In this document: in pieces, positions 8,934 through 19,757 of the stretch
Position numbering within the stretch: position 1 is the stretch's first letter
Layout of the letters: each line of letters starts with the position of its first letter
Assembly (NCBI RefSeq): GCF_025377685.1
Contig: NZ_JACEHK010000016.1
Span: 124,001-188,000 of the forward strand
Length of the DNA: 64,000 bases
Reading direction: 5' to 3'
DNA from: Anaerobacillus sp. CMMVII
Lineage (GTDB): Bacteria > Bacillota > Bacilli > Bacillales > Anaerobacillaceae
Program-made: the position numbers and the translations under genes
The notes under the pieces: generated by a model
Told to the model about the DNA's origin: nothing
The model's input: only the letters and a program-made list of their open reading frames with translations
The model's database searches: none

Positions 8934-11900
8934 ATGAGTGAAGAAAACGAATACGCCAAGAACGATTTCAACTACTCCTCCAACAGATTTTGTTTCCTAC
9001 TGATCTTTCAGATAAGTTTTTTAAAGACGCACTAATTGAAAACTTACAATCTATAAAAATGAAAAAAAATGGGAGTTTGACTTTCAACTTGAAACAGCTA
9101 TACCATTTCCAGTCTTTGAGATTTTTCAGCAAAGATTAGGACAAGCATTCGGACATATCGCTAAGGTTTCCTTTACACTTCGATATGTAAAGTCTGATCT
9201 TAATGAGTCATTAATTGTTGAATATTGGCCGTTTTTAATAGATAGTTTAGAAGGTTTTTCGCCGTCAATTCTGCATTACTTAAAAGGGCAAACACCTGTT
9301 ATTCAAGGGCAAAAGTTAATCCTAACAGTCAGAAATGAAACTGAAGCTACTGCACTTAGTAGAAAGTTAAAGGAACCATTAAAATCTTCATTTTTAAAAT
9401 TAGGCTTTCAAAACTATCAAGTAGAAACAACTGTAAAAGAATCAAAACAAGAGTTTCAACAGTTTATTGAGCAAAAAGAGCAAGAAGATCATTCGAAAAT
9501 GGTTGCAGCGATGATTGAAAAACAAAAAGTTGAAAAAAGAGCCGATAAACTAGCGCAGTCTGGTGAGGCCTTAACAATTGGCTATCAAATTAAAGACGAG
9601 ATTGTCACGATTGATACAATCCAAGACGAAGAGAAGAAAATCGCTATTCAAGGATACGTGTTCGACTCAGAGACAAGGGAACTAAGAAGTGGCAGAACAC
9701 TTTTAACGTTCAAAATTACAGACTATACCGATTCTATATTAGTAAAGATATTTTCCAATGATAAAGAAGATGTCCCGATGTTACAAGCGATAAAAAAGGG
9801 AATGTGGCTAAAAGTTCGTGGTGGTGTTCAACACGATACATTTGTTCGTGATTTAGTTATGATTGCTAAAGACATAAATGAAATTAAACCTGTTGAAAAG
9901 AAAGATTTGGCTCCTGAAAATGAAAAGCGTGTAGAATTACATCTGCATACACCAATGAGTCAAATGGATGCTGTAACTCCTTGTAGTAGGATTATCGAAC
10001 AAGCAGGAAAATGGGGCCATAAAGCAATCGCAATTACCGACCACGGGATCGTCCAATCTTTTCCTGAAGCGTATGGAGCTGGTAAAAAGCATGGCGTGAA
10101 AATATTGTATGGACTCGAAGCGAATTTGGTTGATGATGGCGTCCCAATTGCCTATAATACACAACATCGTAAATTAAGTGAGGAAACCTATATTGTTTTT
10201 GATGTCGAGACAACGGGTTTATCTGCTGTTTATAATACAATTATTGAGTTAGCCGCTGTTAAAATTAAAAATGGTGAAGTTATCGATCGTTTTGAATCGT
10301 TTGCTAATCCTCATGAAAAGTTATCGAATTTAATCATCGATTTAACTGGAATAACCGACGATATGCTAGTGGATGCACCTGAAATAGAAGATGTTTTAAA
10401 AGACTTTAAGACGTGGATTGGCGATGATACGTTGGTTGCCCATAATGCTAGCTTTGATATGGGCTTTATTAATGCAGGATTTCGTAAAATCGGTTATTCC
10501 GATTGTGTAAATCCAGTAATTGATACATTGGAACTTGCTAGGTTTTTATACCCAGAATTAAAAAATCATCGGTTAAACACATTATGTAAGAAATTTGACA
10601 TTGAGCTCGTTAGCCATCACCGTGCAATCTACGATGCTGAGGCAACTGGCTATTTATTGTGGAAGTTAGTAAAAGAGTCTATCGAGCGCGAAATTGAATT
10701 TCATGATCAGTTAAATGACAATATGGGAAAAGGTGATTTCCATCGCTTACGTCCATCCCATTGTATATTGTTAGCTAAAACACAAGTCGGTTTGAAAAAC
10801 CTCTATAAATTAGTTTCACTTTCACATTTGGAATATTTTTTCCGAACACCGCGAATTCCAAGATCACTGCTACAAAAATATCGTGAAGGTATTATTGTTG
10901 GCTCTGGTTGTGATAAAGGTGAAGTGTTTGAAGCAATGATGCAAAAATCGAGTGATGAGGTAGAGCAAATTGCGAAATTCTATGATTACTTAGAAGTACA
11001 ACCACCGTCTAACTACGAGCATTTAATAGAAAGAGAAATTGTACGTGATGAATTGGCACTAAGAGAGATCATAACGAATATCGTGTCACTCGGTGAAAAA
11101 CTTGGAAAACCAGTGGTTGCAACCGGAAATGTTCACTATCTAACTGAAAATGACGCTATTTACCGAAAGATCCTAATTGCTAGTCAGGGTGGGGCTAATC
11201 CGTTAAATAAGCAGAAATTACCAGAGGTTCATTTTCGCACGACCGATGAAATGCTAGAGTGTTTTGCATTTTTAGGTGAGGAAAAAGCAAAAGAAGTAGT
11301 TGTTACAAATACTCAGAAAATTGCTGATGAACTCGAAGAGATTAAACCGATTCCTGATGATCTTTATACCCCGAAAATTGAAGGCGCGGATGAAGAGATA
11401 CGAAACATGAGTTATACGCGGGCAAGAAGTATTTACGGTGAAAATCTTCCTGAAATTGTAGAAGCGAGACTTGAGAAAGAGTTAAAGAGTATTATTGGTC
11501 ATGGGTTTGCCGTAATTTATTTAATTTCTCATAAACTTGTGAAAAAATCTTTGGATGATGGTTATCTAGTTGGCTCCCGTGGATCAGTTGGTTCTTCTTT
11601 TGTAGCGACGATGACAGAAATTACAGAAGTTAACCCATTGCCTCCACACTATGTTTGTCCAAATTGTCATCATTCGCACTTTTTTGATGATGGTTCTGTT
11701 GGGTCTGGCTTTGACTTGCCAGATAAAGATTGTCCTGAATGTGGAACGAAATATGTGAAAGATGGACATGATATACCGTTCGAAACGTTTTTAGGCTTTA
11801 AAGGAGATAAGGTGCCTGATATCGATCTTAACTTCTCAGGTGATTATCAACCGAAAGCTCATAACTACACCAAGGAACTATTTGGTGAAGAGTTTGTTTA

Positions 11901-13236
11901 TAAAGCAGGTACCATTGGAACAGTAGCTGAAAAAACAGCCTATGGTTATGTAAAAGGTTATCAAAGTGATTTTAATTTGCAAATGCGAGGCGCAGAAATA
12001 GATCGCCTTGTTTCTGGATGTACTGGAGTCAAAAGAACCACAGGTCAGCATCCAGGTGGGATTATCGTTGTTCCTGATTACATGGAAATTTATGATTTCT
12101 GCCCAATTCAGTATCCTGCCGATGATAAGAATGCAGAATGGAGAACGACTCATTTTGATTTCCATTCGATCCATGATAACATGCTGAAACTAGATATACT
12201 TGGACATGATGATCCTACCGTGATTAGAATGCTTCAAGACCTAAGTGGAATTGACCCGAAAACAATTCCAACTGATGACCCTGAAGTTTTCAAATTATTT
12301 AGTGGCACAGAAGCTTTAGGTGTGACAGAAGAACAAATCATGTGTAAAACTGGGACCTATGGAATTCCAGAGTTTGGGACCAAGTTCGTACGGCAAATGC
12401 TAGAAGAAACGAAGCCGTCGTCGTTTAGTGAGTTAGTCCAAATATCTGGGTTATCACATGGTACGGATGTTTGGTTAAATAATGCCAATGAATTAATTTA
12501 CAATGGTACATGTGTTCTTAAAGAGGTTATTGGTTGTCGTGATGATATTATGGTGTATTTAATTTATAAGGGATTAGAGCCGTCTTTAGCTTTTAAAATT
12601 ATGGAGAACGTTCGTAAAGGTAAAGGCTTACCAGAAGAATGGATTGAAGAAATGAAGAAAAACAATGTACCTGATTGGTATATCGGCTCATGTTTAAAAA
12701 TTAAATACATGTTTCCAAAAGCCCATGCTGCGGCTTACGTGTTAATGGCAGTCCGAATCGCTTATTTTAAAGTACATCATCCTATTTTATTTTATGCAGC
12801 GTATTTTACGGTTAGGGCAGATGACTTTGACTTAGATACAATGGTTCGCGGCTCAGCTTCTATACGGGCGAAAATTGAGGAAATATCATCGAAAGGGCTA
12901 GATGCCTCACCGAAGGAAAAGAACTTATTAACCGTCCTTGAACTAGCGCTAGAAATGTGTGAACGCGGGTTCTCGTTTAAAAAAGTAGATTTATACCGTT
13001 CAAGCGCAACGGATTTTATAGTTGATGGAGACTCTTTGTTACCACCTTTTAATGCAATGACAGGCGTTGGTACAAACGCGGCCATAAATATTGTTAAGGC
13101 GCGGGAACAAGGAGAATTCTTATCAAAAGAAGATTTGCAGCAAAAAAGTAAAATCACGAAAACTGTACTAGAAAATTTAGATGAACACGGCTGTTTAGCG
13201 GGAATGCCAGATTCGAATCAGTTGTCCCTTTTTTAG
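8934..13236 (+). CDS. polC: DNA polymerase III PolC, two frameshifts near the N-terminus
   Basis: Replicative polymerase of low-GC Gram-positives. ATG 8934 follows AAAGGAGG. Two single-base losses in A runs (8944-8947 and 9062-9069) break the first 45 codons; repairing them gives a product of about 1434 aa that keeps all family parts. From about 9070 the frame is open to TAG 13234-13236. It contains an OB-fold, the PHP domain ([16 protein letters not shown]), the inserted 3'-5' exonuclease ([20 protein letters not shown]), a CPNC/CPECG zinc finger, and the catalytic [11 protein letters not shown] block. The end NQLSLF is a beta-clamp-binding-like tail. It lies between proS and rimP, as in Bacillus. 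Confidence 0.95.
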
Positions 13237-13263
13237 TGAACATCCTCTGTATCACTACTGAAC

Positions 13264-13292
13264 TTGCATATATTTAGGGATTATGTTATATT
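13264..13292 (+). promoter_or_regulatory. Sigma-A promoter for the rimP-nusA-infB operon
   Basis: TTGCAT (13264-13269), exactly 17 bases, then TATATT (13287-13292), 27 bases after the polC stop. Transcription would begin near 13299 and give a leader of about 260 bases before the rimP start at 13562. Confidence 0.65.
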
Positions 13293-13324
13293 TTTGAGGT
13301 AATACTAAGCATAGGTGTACACAA

Positions 13325-13356
13325 AAAGAGTGGGGAAACCCACTCTTTCGTTTTAC
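13325..13356 (+). terminator. Hairpin with weak U-tract in the rimP leader (candidate attenuator)
   Basis: A perfect 10-bp stem, AAAGAGTGGG (13325-13334) with CCCACTCTTT (13339-13348) and a GAAA loop, followed by CGTTTTAC rather than an unbroken T run. Because a good promoter lies just upstream (13264-13292), it would act as a leader terminator for rimP-nusA as well as ending polC transcripts. A poor U-tract is what is expected of a NusA-dependent terminator. Confidence 0.65.
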
Positions 13357-13561
13357 TCAAAAAGCCTATTCCAAGATAAATGGAAGTGTGAAAACGATTT
13401 TCATGCTATACCTATCGAGGCTTAGGTTTCAGTTAATAGGCATTTAACTATTTACTAGAACTTACATACAAGTAATTAACTCGTTTCATACTAAATAGTA
13501 TCAAGATGTGAATTATGAAGGTTATATGTACAAGTTATGTTTGTTAAGGAGGGATAAATTA

Positions 13562-14032
13562 GTGAGTGATAAGGTGACCACCATTGTAGAACAACTAGTC
13601 ACACCTATTGTTAGTGAGATGCAGCTAGAACTTGTTGATGTTGAATTTAAAAAAGAAGGTAAAAACTGGTTTCTACGAGTGTATATTGATTCAGAGTCTG
13701 GAGTCGACATTGAAGATTGTGGTACTGTAAGTGAACGATTGAGCGAACTGTTAGATGAAAAAGATCCAATACCGCAAGCCTACTTTTTAGAGGTCTCTTC
13801 ACCAGGAGCTGAAAGACCATTAAAGAAATCTGCTGATGTGGAGAAAGCGGTCGGAAAAAATATTTACGTTACTTTATACGAACCAATTAACGGTGAGAAA
13901 TCTTATGAAGGAAAATTAATAGCTTTTGACGGAGTGGAATTGACAATTGCCACTAAACAAAAAACACGTGTCATTGAAGTTGTTATTCCTTATGAAAAAG
14001 TTGCCAGTGCAAGACTTGCAGTAGTTTTTTAA
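13562..14032 (+). CDS. rimP: Ribosome maturation factor RimP
   Basis: Assists 30S subunit maturation. GTG 13562 is chosen because AAGGAGGG ends 7 bases before it and the product then begins [17 protein letters not shown], like the family; upstream in-frame ATGs lack a ribosome site. The 156-aa protein has the N-terminal domain with [21 protein letters not shown] and the [12 protein letters not shown] motif at the junction with the C-terminal SH3-like domain. It is the first gene of the rimP-nusA-rnpM-rplGA-infB operon. Confidence 0.95.
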   Translation: MSDKVTTIVEQLVTPIVSEMQLELVDVEFKKEGKNWFLRVYIDSESGVDIEDCGTVSERLSELLDEKDPIPQAYFLEVSSPGAERPLKKSADVEKAVGKNIYVTLYEPINGEKSYEGKLIAFDGVELTIATKQKTRVIEVVIPYEKVASARLAVVF

Positions 14033-14054
14033 GTGAAATAAATTAACTTTAAAT

Positions 14055-14094
14055 GAGCAAAGTAGTTTTACTTTTCATGTAACTACGTTTGCTC
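14055..14094 (+). other. Hairpin in the rimP-nusA gap
   Basis: GAGCAAAGTAGTT (14055-14067) pairs with AACTACGTTTGCTC (14081-14094) apart from a single bulge, ending about 30 bases before the nusA start. It lacks a T run, so it is not a strong terminator; it may stabilise or pause the transcript. Confidence 0.5.
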
Positions 14095-14123
14095 TTCTAA
14101 ATCGAAAGGGGGAGAAAAGCTCC

Positions 14124-15254
14124 ATGAATAGCGATTTTATGGATGCATTAAATACGTTAGAAAAAGAAAAAGGGATTAGCAAAGAAATTATTATTGAGGC
14201 GATCGAGGCTGCTTTAATTTCTGGTTATAAGCGTAATTTTAATCAAGCGCAAAATGTGCGTGTTGATATTAACCGAGATAATGGTAGTATTCGTGTATTT
14301 GCTAGAAAGCAAGTGGTGGAAGAAGTTTTTGACGCAAGACTGGAAATTTCTGAGGAAGCTTCAAAGGCAATTAACCCACAATATGAGGTTGACGACATTG
14401 TCGAAATTGAAGTAACTCCAAAAGATTTTGGACGAATTGCTGCTCAAACAGCAAAACAAGTTGTCACACAACGAGTTCGTGAAGCTGAGAGAGGAATTAT
14501 TTACGCTGACTTTATCGATCGTGAAGAGGATATTATGACAGGTATCGTCCAACGACAAGATAGTCGTTTTATTTATGTAGACTTAGGGAAAGTTGAAGCT
14601 CTTTTACCTCTTAGCGAACAAATGCCTAATGAGACATATAAGCATAATGATCGAATTAAAGCCTACATAACAAAAGTAGAAAAAACGACAAAAGGTCCTC
14701 AAATCCTAATTTCTAGAACGCACCCTGGGTTATTAAAAAGATTGTTTGAATTAGAGGTCCCAGAAATATTTGATGGTACTGTTGAGTTGAAATCAGTCGC
14801 TCGTGAAGCAGGTGATCGATCAAAAATTGCAGTCCATGCAGAGAACCCAGAAGTTGATCCAGTAGGCTCATGTGTTGGCCCTAAAGGTCAGCGTGTTCAA
14901 ACGATCGTAAATGAGCTAAAAGGTGAAAAAATTGACATCGTTCGTTGGTCGGAAGATCCAGTTGAATATGTCGCAAATGCGTTAAGTCCAGCTAAGGTTG
15001 TTCAGGTTAAAGTAAACGAAGTTGAAAAAATGACTCAAGTTATTGTTCCTGATTATCAGTTATCGTTAGCGATTGGAAAACGTGGTCAAAATGCACGACT
15101 TGCAGCAAAACTTACTGGCTGGAAAATTGATATCAAAAGTCAATCAGAAGCTGAAAGCCTAGGTTTATATGATCCTAATGAAGTCATTTCTGATGAGTAC
15201 GAAGACCAGGTTACTGACTATAGTGATCAAGAAGGTCAAGATGAACTAGAGTAA
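14124..15254 (+). CDS. nusA: Transcription termination/antitermination factor NusA
   Basis: Binds RNA polymerase and nascent RNA, promoting pausing and intrinsic termination. The 376-aa product has an N-terminal RNAP-binding domain (to about residue 125), an S1 domain (DIMTGIVQRQDSRFIYVDLG), and two KH domains including DPVGSCVGPKGQRVQTIVNE and LAIGKRGQNARLAAKLTGW, with an acidic C-terminal tail. It lacks the long extension of E. coli NusA, as usual in Firmicutes. ATG 14124 follows AAAGGGGGAG. It is likely autoregulated through the upstream leader. Confidence 0.97.
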   Translation: MNSDFMDALNTLEKEKGISKEIIIEAIEAALISGYKRNFNQAQNVRVDINRDNGSIRVFARKQVVEEVFDARLEISEEASKAINPQYEVDDIVEIEVTPKDFGRIAAQTAKQVVTQRVREAERGIIYADFIDREEDIMTGIVQRQDSRFIYVDLGKVEALLPLSEQMPNETYKHNDRIKAYITKVEKTTKGPQILISRTHPGLLKRLFELEVPEIFDGTVELKSVAREAGDRSKIAVHAENPEVDPVGSCVGPKGQRVQTIVNELKGEKIDIVRWSEDPVEYVANALSPAKVVQVKVNEVEKMTQVIVPDYQLSLAIGKRGQNARLAAKLTGWKIDIKSQSEAESLGLYDPNEVISDEYEDQVTDYSDQEGQDELE

Positions 15255-15272
15255 TAAGGAGTTGGAGCAAAA

Positions 15273-15548
15273 ATGAAAAACCGTAAAGTTCCACTTCGTA
15301 AATGTGTAGTCACAAATGAAATGAAACCAAAAAAAGATTTAATTCGTATTGTCCGCACCCCTGAAGGAGAAGTCGTTATTGACTTTACCGGGAAGAAGTC
15401 TGGAAGAGGTGCATATGTTAGCAACAGCAAAGAATGTTTTGAAGAAGCGAAAAAGAAGGATGTATTTTCTCGTCACTTAAATGTTAAAGTAAGTTCAGAA
15501 ATTTATGACCAACTTATTAAGGATCGAACAAAAGGAGACTTATCATGA
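15273..15548 (+). CDS. rnpM: RNase P modulator / YlxR family RNA-binding protein
   Basis: A 91-aa basic protein of the YlxR (DUF448) family, described in B. subtilis as a modulator of RNase P. Family features are visible: KVPLRKCVVTNEMKPKKDLIRIVRTPEGEVVID at the N-terminus and GKKSGRGAYVSNSKECFEEA in the middle. ATG 15273 has TAAGGAGTTGG upstream. Its TGA overlaps the start of the next gene (ATGA), so the two are translationally coupled. Confidence 0.93.
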   Translation: MKNRKVPLRKCVVTNEMKPKKDLIRIVRTPEGEVVIDFTGKKSGRGAYVSNSKECFEEAKKKDVFSRHLNVKVSSEIYDQLIKDRTKGDLS

Positions 15549-15844
15549 AGCAGCCACAATGGTTCTCACTCTTAGGTCTTGCTGCTAGGGCTAGGAAGCT
15601 TGTTACTGGGGAAGAGCTCGTAATTAAAAGTATCCGTAAGAAAGATGTATCTCTTGTAATCGTTGCAAATGATGCCTCAGATGCAACGAAGAAAAAGCTA
15701 CAAGATAAATGCAACTTTTACAACGTGACGTTAATCTTTGCAGCGGACCGAGATCAGCTAGGCTCAGCAATTGGTAAACATGAACGAGTTGTTGTTGGTG
15801 TTATTGACGAGGGATTTGCTCAAAAGCTCCTTTCAATTCTTTAA
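15545..15844 (+). CDS. rplGA: L7Ae/L30e-family RNA-binding protein YlxQ
   Basis: A 99-aa kink-turn RNA-binding protein of the ribosomal L7Ae family. It begins [26 protein letters not shown] and has the typical [20 protein letters not shown] stretch around residues 37-56. The start overlaps the rnpM stop by 4 bases (ATGA), with AAAGGAG just before. Exact cellular role is not settled in the family; its place in the nusA-infB operon suggests ribosome or RNA metabolism. Confidence 0.9.
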   Translation: MKQPQWFSLLGLAARARKLVTGEELVIKSIRKKDVSLVIVANDASDATKKKLQDKCNFYNVTLIFAADRDQLGSAIGKHERVVVGVIDEGFAQKLLSIL

Positions 15845-15897
15845 AAATAGCGAAAATGCTGGATGAACAAGACCACGTTCACAAGGGAGGAAAGCAA

Positions 15898-18023
15898 ATG
15901 AGGAAGATGCGAGTATATGAATATGCTAAAGAAAAAAATATTTCTAGTAAAGAAATTATCGAAAAACTAAAGTCACTAAATATCGAGGTAACTAACCATA
16001 TGTCAGTCATCAGTGAAGATGCTATGAAACAATTAGAGGGTCCGAAAAAAGAGGAGCCGAAAAAAGAAACACCTAAAAAGAACAACACGAATAATGAAGC
16101 TGCTCCAGTTCAGAAAAAGAAACCTGAACAAAAGCCAGGCAATAAAGGCAATCAAAGTAACAATAATGCTAAGAACAACAACTTCAAGAAAAACAATGAT
16201 AAAAATCGCAATAAGAAAAATAATCAAAACCATAAGCCACAGGTAGAAGAGAAGAAAGAACCTATGAAAACACCAACGAAAATCACTTATTCAGGTTCCC
16301 TAACAGTAGGAGAACTAGCGAAGTTGCTTTATAAGGAGCCTTCAGAACTAATTAAAAAGTTATTGTTCTTAGGTGTAATGGCAACAATTAATCAAGAGTT
16401 GGATAAAGATTCAATCGAATTAATTGCAAATGATTACGGTGTAGAAGTTGAAGAAGAAATCATTTTAGAGACAACTGATTTTGAGAGATACGAAGAAGAT
16501 GACGATCCAAAAGATTTAAGAGAGAGACCTCCAGTTGTGACAATCATGGGTCACGTTGACCATGGGAAAACGACTCTTCTAGACTCCATCCGTCATACGA
16601 AAGTTACAGCAGGTGAAGCTGGTGGGATTACTCAGCATATTGGTGCTTATCAAGTAGAAGTTAATGGTAAAAAATCACGTTTTTAGATACTCCTGGACAC
16701 GCAGCTTTTACAACGATGCGAGCTCGTGGTGCCCAAGTTACCGATATTACCATTTTAGTTGTTGCGGCAGACGATGGGGTAATGCCTCAAACCGTTGAAG
16801 CTATTAACCATGCGAAAGCAGCGGAAGTTCCAATTATTGTTGCTGTGAATAAAATGGATAAGGAAGGTGCTAATCCTGATCGTGTGATGCAAGAGTTAAC
16901 TGAGCACGGTTTAGTATCTGAAGCTTGGGGCGGGGATACCATTTTTGTTCATGTATCAGCTCTAAAAGGTGAAGGTATTGATGACCTGTTAGAAATGATC
17001 CTATTAGTTTCTGAGGTAGAAGAATATAAAGCAAACCCTAAAGCTTATGCTCGTGGAACAGTTGTTGAAGCAGAACTTGATAAGGGACGCGGTGCAGTTG
17101 CAACACTACTTGTTCAATCGGGTACTTTACATGTTGGTGATCCAATTGTTGTTGGTAACACATTCGGTCGCGTTCGGGCCATGGTGAACGATTTAGGTCG
17201 TCGTGTTAAACTCGCTGGCCCTTCTGCTCCTGTAGAAATTACTGGACTTAGTGATGTTCCTCAGGCCGGAGATCAATTCTTAGTATTTAAAGATGAAAAG
17301 ACGGCTCGTTCAGTTGGTGAAGCACGTGCCATCAAGCAACGTGAAGCAGAAAGATCTGAAAATAGCAAAGTAAGTCTTGAGGATTTATTTAGCAGAATTC
17401 AGCAAGGTGAAATTAAAGAGATTAATGTCATTATTAAAGGGGACGTTCAAGGTTCCGTTGAAGCGATGAAAGGTTCTCTTGAAAAAATTGATGTCGAGGG
17501 TGTAAAAGTAAATATCATCCATACGGGTGTTGGGGCTATTACTGAATCCGATATTATTTTAGCTAGTGCATCAAATGCAATTGTCATCGGATTTAATGTA
17601 CGTCCAGACGTAAACGCTAAGCGTACGGCAGATAGTGAAAAAGTAGATATTCGTCTACATCGTGTTATTTATAATGCGATTGATGAAATTGAAGCAGCAA
17701 TGAAAGGTATGCTTGACCCAGAATTTGAGGAAAAAGTTATTGGTCAAGTTGAGGTTAGAACTACATTTAAGGTTTCAAAAGTTGGAACTATTGCTGGATG
17801 TTATGTAACTGAAGGGAAAATCACTCGTGACTCAACAGTTCGTTTAATACGTGATGGCGTCGTTATTTATGAAGGGAAAATTGACGCATTGAAACGTTTT
17901 AAAGATGATGCAAAAGAAGTAGCAACTAACTATGAATGTGGGATCACGCTAGAAAAATTCAATGATATTAAAGAAGGCGATATTATTGAAGCGTATGTAA
18001 TGGAGGAAATTAAACGGACATGA
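15898..18023 (+). CDS. infB: Translation initiation factor IF-2, one frameshift in the G domain
   Basis: GTPase that brings initiator fMet-tRNA to the 30S subunit. ATG 15898 follows AAGGGAGGAAA. The N-terminus [20 protein letters not shown] is the IF2-N domain, followed by a long Lys/Asn-rich linker (residues about 50-125). G1 is GHVDHGKT. The frame breaks in an A run (16669-16674), where one more A restores [18 protein letters not shown] with the G3 DTPGH motif. G4 NKMD and the C-terminal beta-barrel domains are in the second segment to TGA 18021-18023. Repaired length is 708 aa. Essential gene, so an error in the run of A is likely. Confidence 0.94.
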
Positions 18024-18298
18024 TCGGTTCGGTAACCTGTGAGTGTTTCATTTATGATGCGCAATCATTAAAAGGGAAGCGAGCTGTACTGAAGAGTATA
18101 ATAACTCGCTTAAAGCAAAAGCTAAACATATCCGTATCAGAAACCGACTACCAAGATCTCTGGCAACGTACAGAAATTTCAATCGTTACAGTATCTAGTG
18201 ATCGGGTAGTTGCTGAAAAAGAATTAAATAAAGCTTTAGCAATGATTGATGCTACTCCAGAAATTGAACGAACAATCACAAATTTTGAATGGTTTTAG
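18020..18298 (+). CDS. ylxP: YlxP-like protein (DUF503)
   Basis: A 92-aa protein of unknown role, recognisable by [30 protein letters not shown] and the [25 protein letters not shown] core of DUF503. The ATG overlaps the infB stop (ATGA), indicating translational coupling. It sits between infB and rbfA as in Bacillus, so a link to ribosome assembly is possible but inferred only from position. Confidence 0.9.
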   Translation: MIGSVTCECFIYDAQSLKGKRAVLKSIITRLKQKLNISVSETDYQDLWQRTEISIVTVSSDRVVAEKELNKALAMIDATPEIERTITNFEWF

Positions 18299-18364
18299 AA
18301 TTTTTTAAGGAAGCATATATATTAGCTCCAGCAGGCGCTTACGCATTTCAAACGAGGTGAGATT

Positions 18365-18712
18365 ATGAGTGTTCGTGCAAATCGTGTTGCTGAACAAATC
18401 AAAAAGGAAATGACAGACATACTGCAAAGAGAATTAAAAGATCCAAGAATAGGATTTGTCACAGTTACTGGTGTTGAAGTTACTGGAGACCTACAGCAAG
18501 CGACTGTTTTTATTACAGTCCTTGGAAATGAAGAACAAAAAGAGTCTACGTTACAGGGGCTTTCAAAAGCAACTGGATTTATTCGCTCAGAAATTGGCAA
18601 AAGAATTAGACTTAGAAAAACTCCTGAGTTACTCTTTAAATTTGACGAATCGACTGAGTATGGGAATAAAATTGCAATGCTTCTTGGTGAGCTTAACAGG
18701 CAACAAGATTAG
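18365..18712 (+). CDS. rbfA: 30S ribosome-binding factor A
   Basis: Assists late 16S rRNA maturation and cold adaptation. The 115-aa single KH-like domain starts [39 protein letters not shown] and keeps the [21 protein letters not shown] block near the C-terminus. ATG 18365 has CGAGGTGAG upstream. A short hairpin terminator follows before truB. Confidence 0.95.
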   Translation: MSVRANRVAEQIKKEMTDILQRELKDPRIGFVTVTGVEVTGDLQQATVFITVLGNEEQKESTLQGLSKATGFIRSEIGKRIRLRKTPELLFKFDESTEYGNKIAMLLGELNRQQD

Positions 18713-18725
18713 CAATGTCTTAACT

Positions 18726-18753
18726 AGGAGATAGTTTATTCTATCTCCTTTTC
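18726..18753 (+). terminator. Hairpin after rbfA
   Basis: AGGAGATA (18726-18733) pairs with TATCTCCT (18742-18749), then TTTTC. The T tract is short, so partial read-through into truB is plausible. Confidence 0.6.
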
Positions 18754-18787
18754 TGCTTGTGTAGATAAAAAAAAGTGGTGATTAGTA

Positions 18788-19711
18788 ATGGAAATTCAAG
18801 GGATTTTGCCTTTACATAAACCTAAAGGAATGACTTCTCATGATTGTGTCGCAAAGCTTAGACGAATTCTAAGGACAAGAAAGATAGGTCATACAGGAAC
18901 ATTAGACCCTGAGGTTACAGGTGTGCTTCCGATTTGTATTGGAAGGGCAACGAAAGTAGCTCAATATATGTCAGATTACCCGAAGACATATGAGGGTGAA
19001 GTTACAATTGGTTTTTCCACAACAACTGAGGATTTCACAGGTGAAGTTATCGAAGAAAAAGCAGTTAACGGGCTGTTTTCTAGACAACAAATTGAAGAAG
19101 TACTACAATCCTTTATGGGAGAGATTGTCCAAATTCCCCCGATGTATTCAGCAGTAAAGGTTAATGGAAAGAAATTATATGAATATGCTAGAGCTGGAAA
19201 AGAAGTAGAAAGACCGAAGCGGCAAGTAATAATTCATGAATTAACATTGCTAACAGCCCCTGAAATGGTTGATGGCAATAAAGCTAAATTTTCTTTCCGT
19301 GTTCATTGTAGTAAAGGGACATATGTCCGGACGTTAGCGGTTGATATAGGTAAAAAGTTAGGGTACCCTGCACATATGTCTGCCCTAGTTCGAATTGCTT
19401 CTGGTCCTTTTAAAATTGAAGACTGTCTTAGCTTTACACAAATTGAAGATATGATGGAAAACGGAGAACTTCAAGGGGAACTATTAAAAATAGAGGAAGC
19501 GTTAGCTTTTTTCAAAAAGATTGTTGTCAATGAAGTGACCGCAGCAAAGGTGATGAATGGAATGGTACTTCCTATGCCGAAAGGTATAGATGAAAAGCGA
19601 TTTACAGTTTATAATGAACATGGTGAATGTTTAGCAATTTACATGGAACATCCAAGTAAAGCTGGTTTTATGAAACCGGAGAAAATATTAAAAAATGATG
19701 TATTAGGATAA
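18788..19711 (+). CDS. truB: tRNA pseudouridine(55) synthase
   Basis: Makes pseudouridine 55 in the T loop of tRNAs. The 307-aa product carries HKPKGMTSHDCVAKLRRI at the start, the catalytic aspartate in HTGTLDPEVTGVLPIC (about residue 41), YEGEVTIGFSTTTEDFTG, and the SKGTYVRTLAVDIGKKLG block, with a C-terminal PUA-like region. ATG 18788 follows AGTGGTG. It precedes ribF as in Bacillus. Confidence 0.96.
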   Translation: MEIQGILPLHKPKGMTSHDCVAKLRRILRTRKIGHTGTLDPEVTGVLPICIGRATKVAQYMSDYPKTYEGEVTIGFSTTTEDFTGEVIEEKAVNGLFSRQQIEEVLQSFMGEIVQIPPMYSAVKVNGKKLYEYARAGKEVERPKRQVIIHELTLLTAPEMVDGNKAKFSFRVHCSKGTYVRTLAVDIGKKLGYPAHMSALVRIASGPFKIEDCLSFTQIEDMMENGELQGELLKIEEALAFFKKIVVNEVTAAKVMNGMVLPMPKGIDEKRFTVYNEHGECLAIYMEHPSKAGFMKPEKILKNDVLG

Positions 19712-19757
19712 TGATTGAGCAATCAGATGAGCATTAGATAAAATTGAGGTGGTAACG

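Larger units (their letters stand above)
13237..13561. other. Leader region between polC and rimP
   Basis: No gene in 325 bases. It contains the promoter at 13264-13292 and the hairpin at 13325-13348; the remaining 200 bases show no clear further structure apart from AT-rich sequence and the rimP ribosome site AAGGAGGG at 13547-13554. Confidence 0.6.

Noticed and set aside
19712-19757. FMN riboswitch before ribF
   Set aside because: The gap after truB is only about 45 bases, too short for an RFN element.
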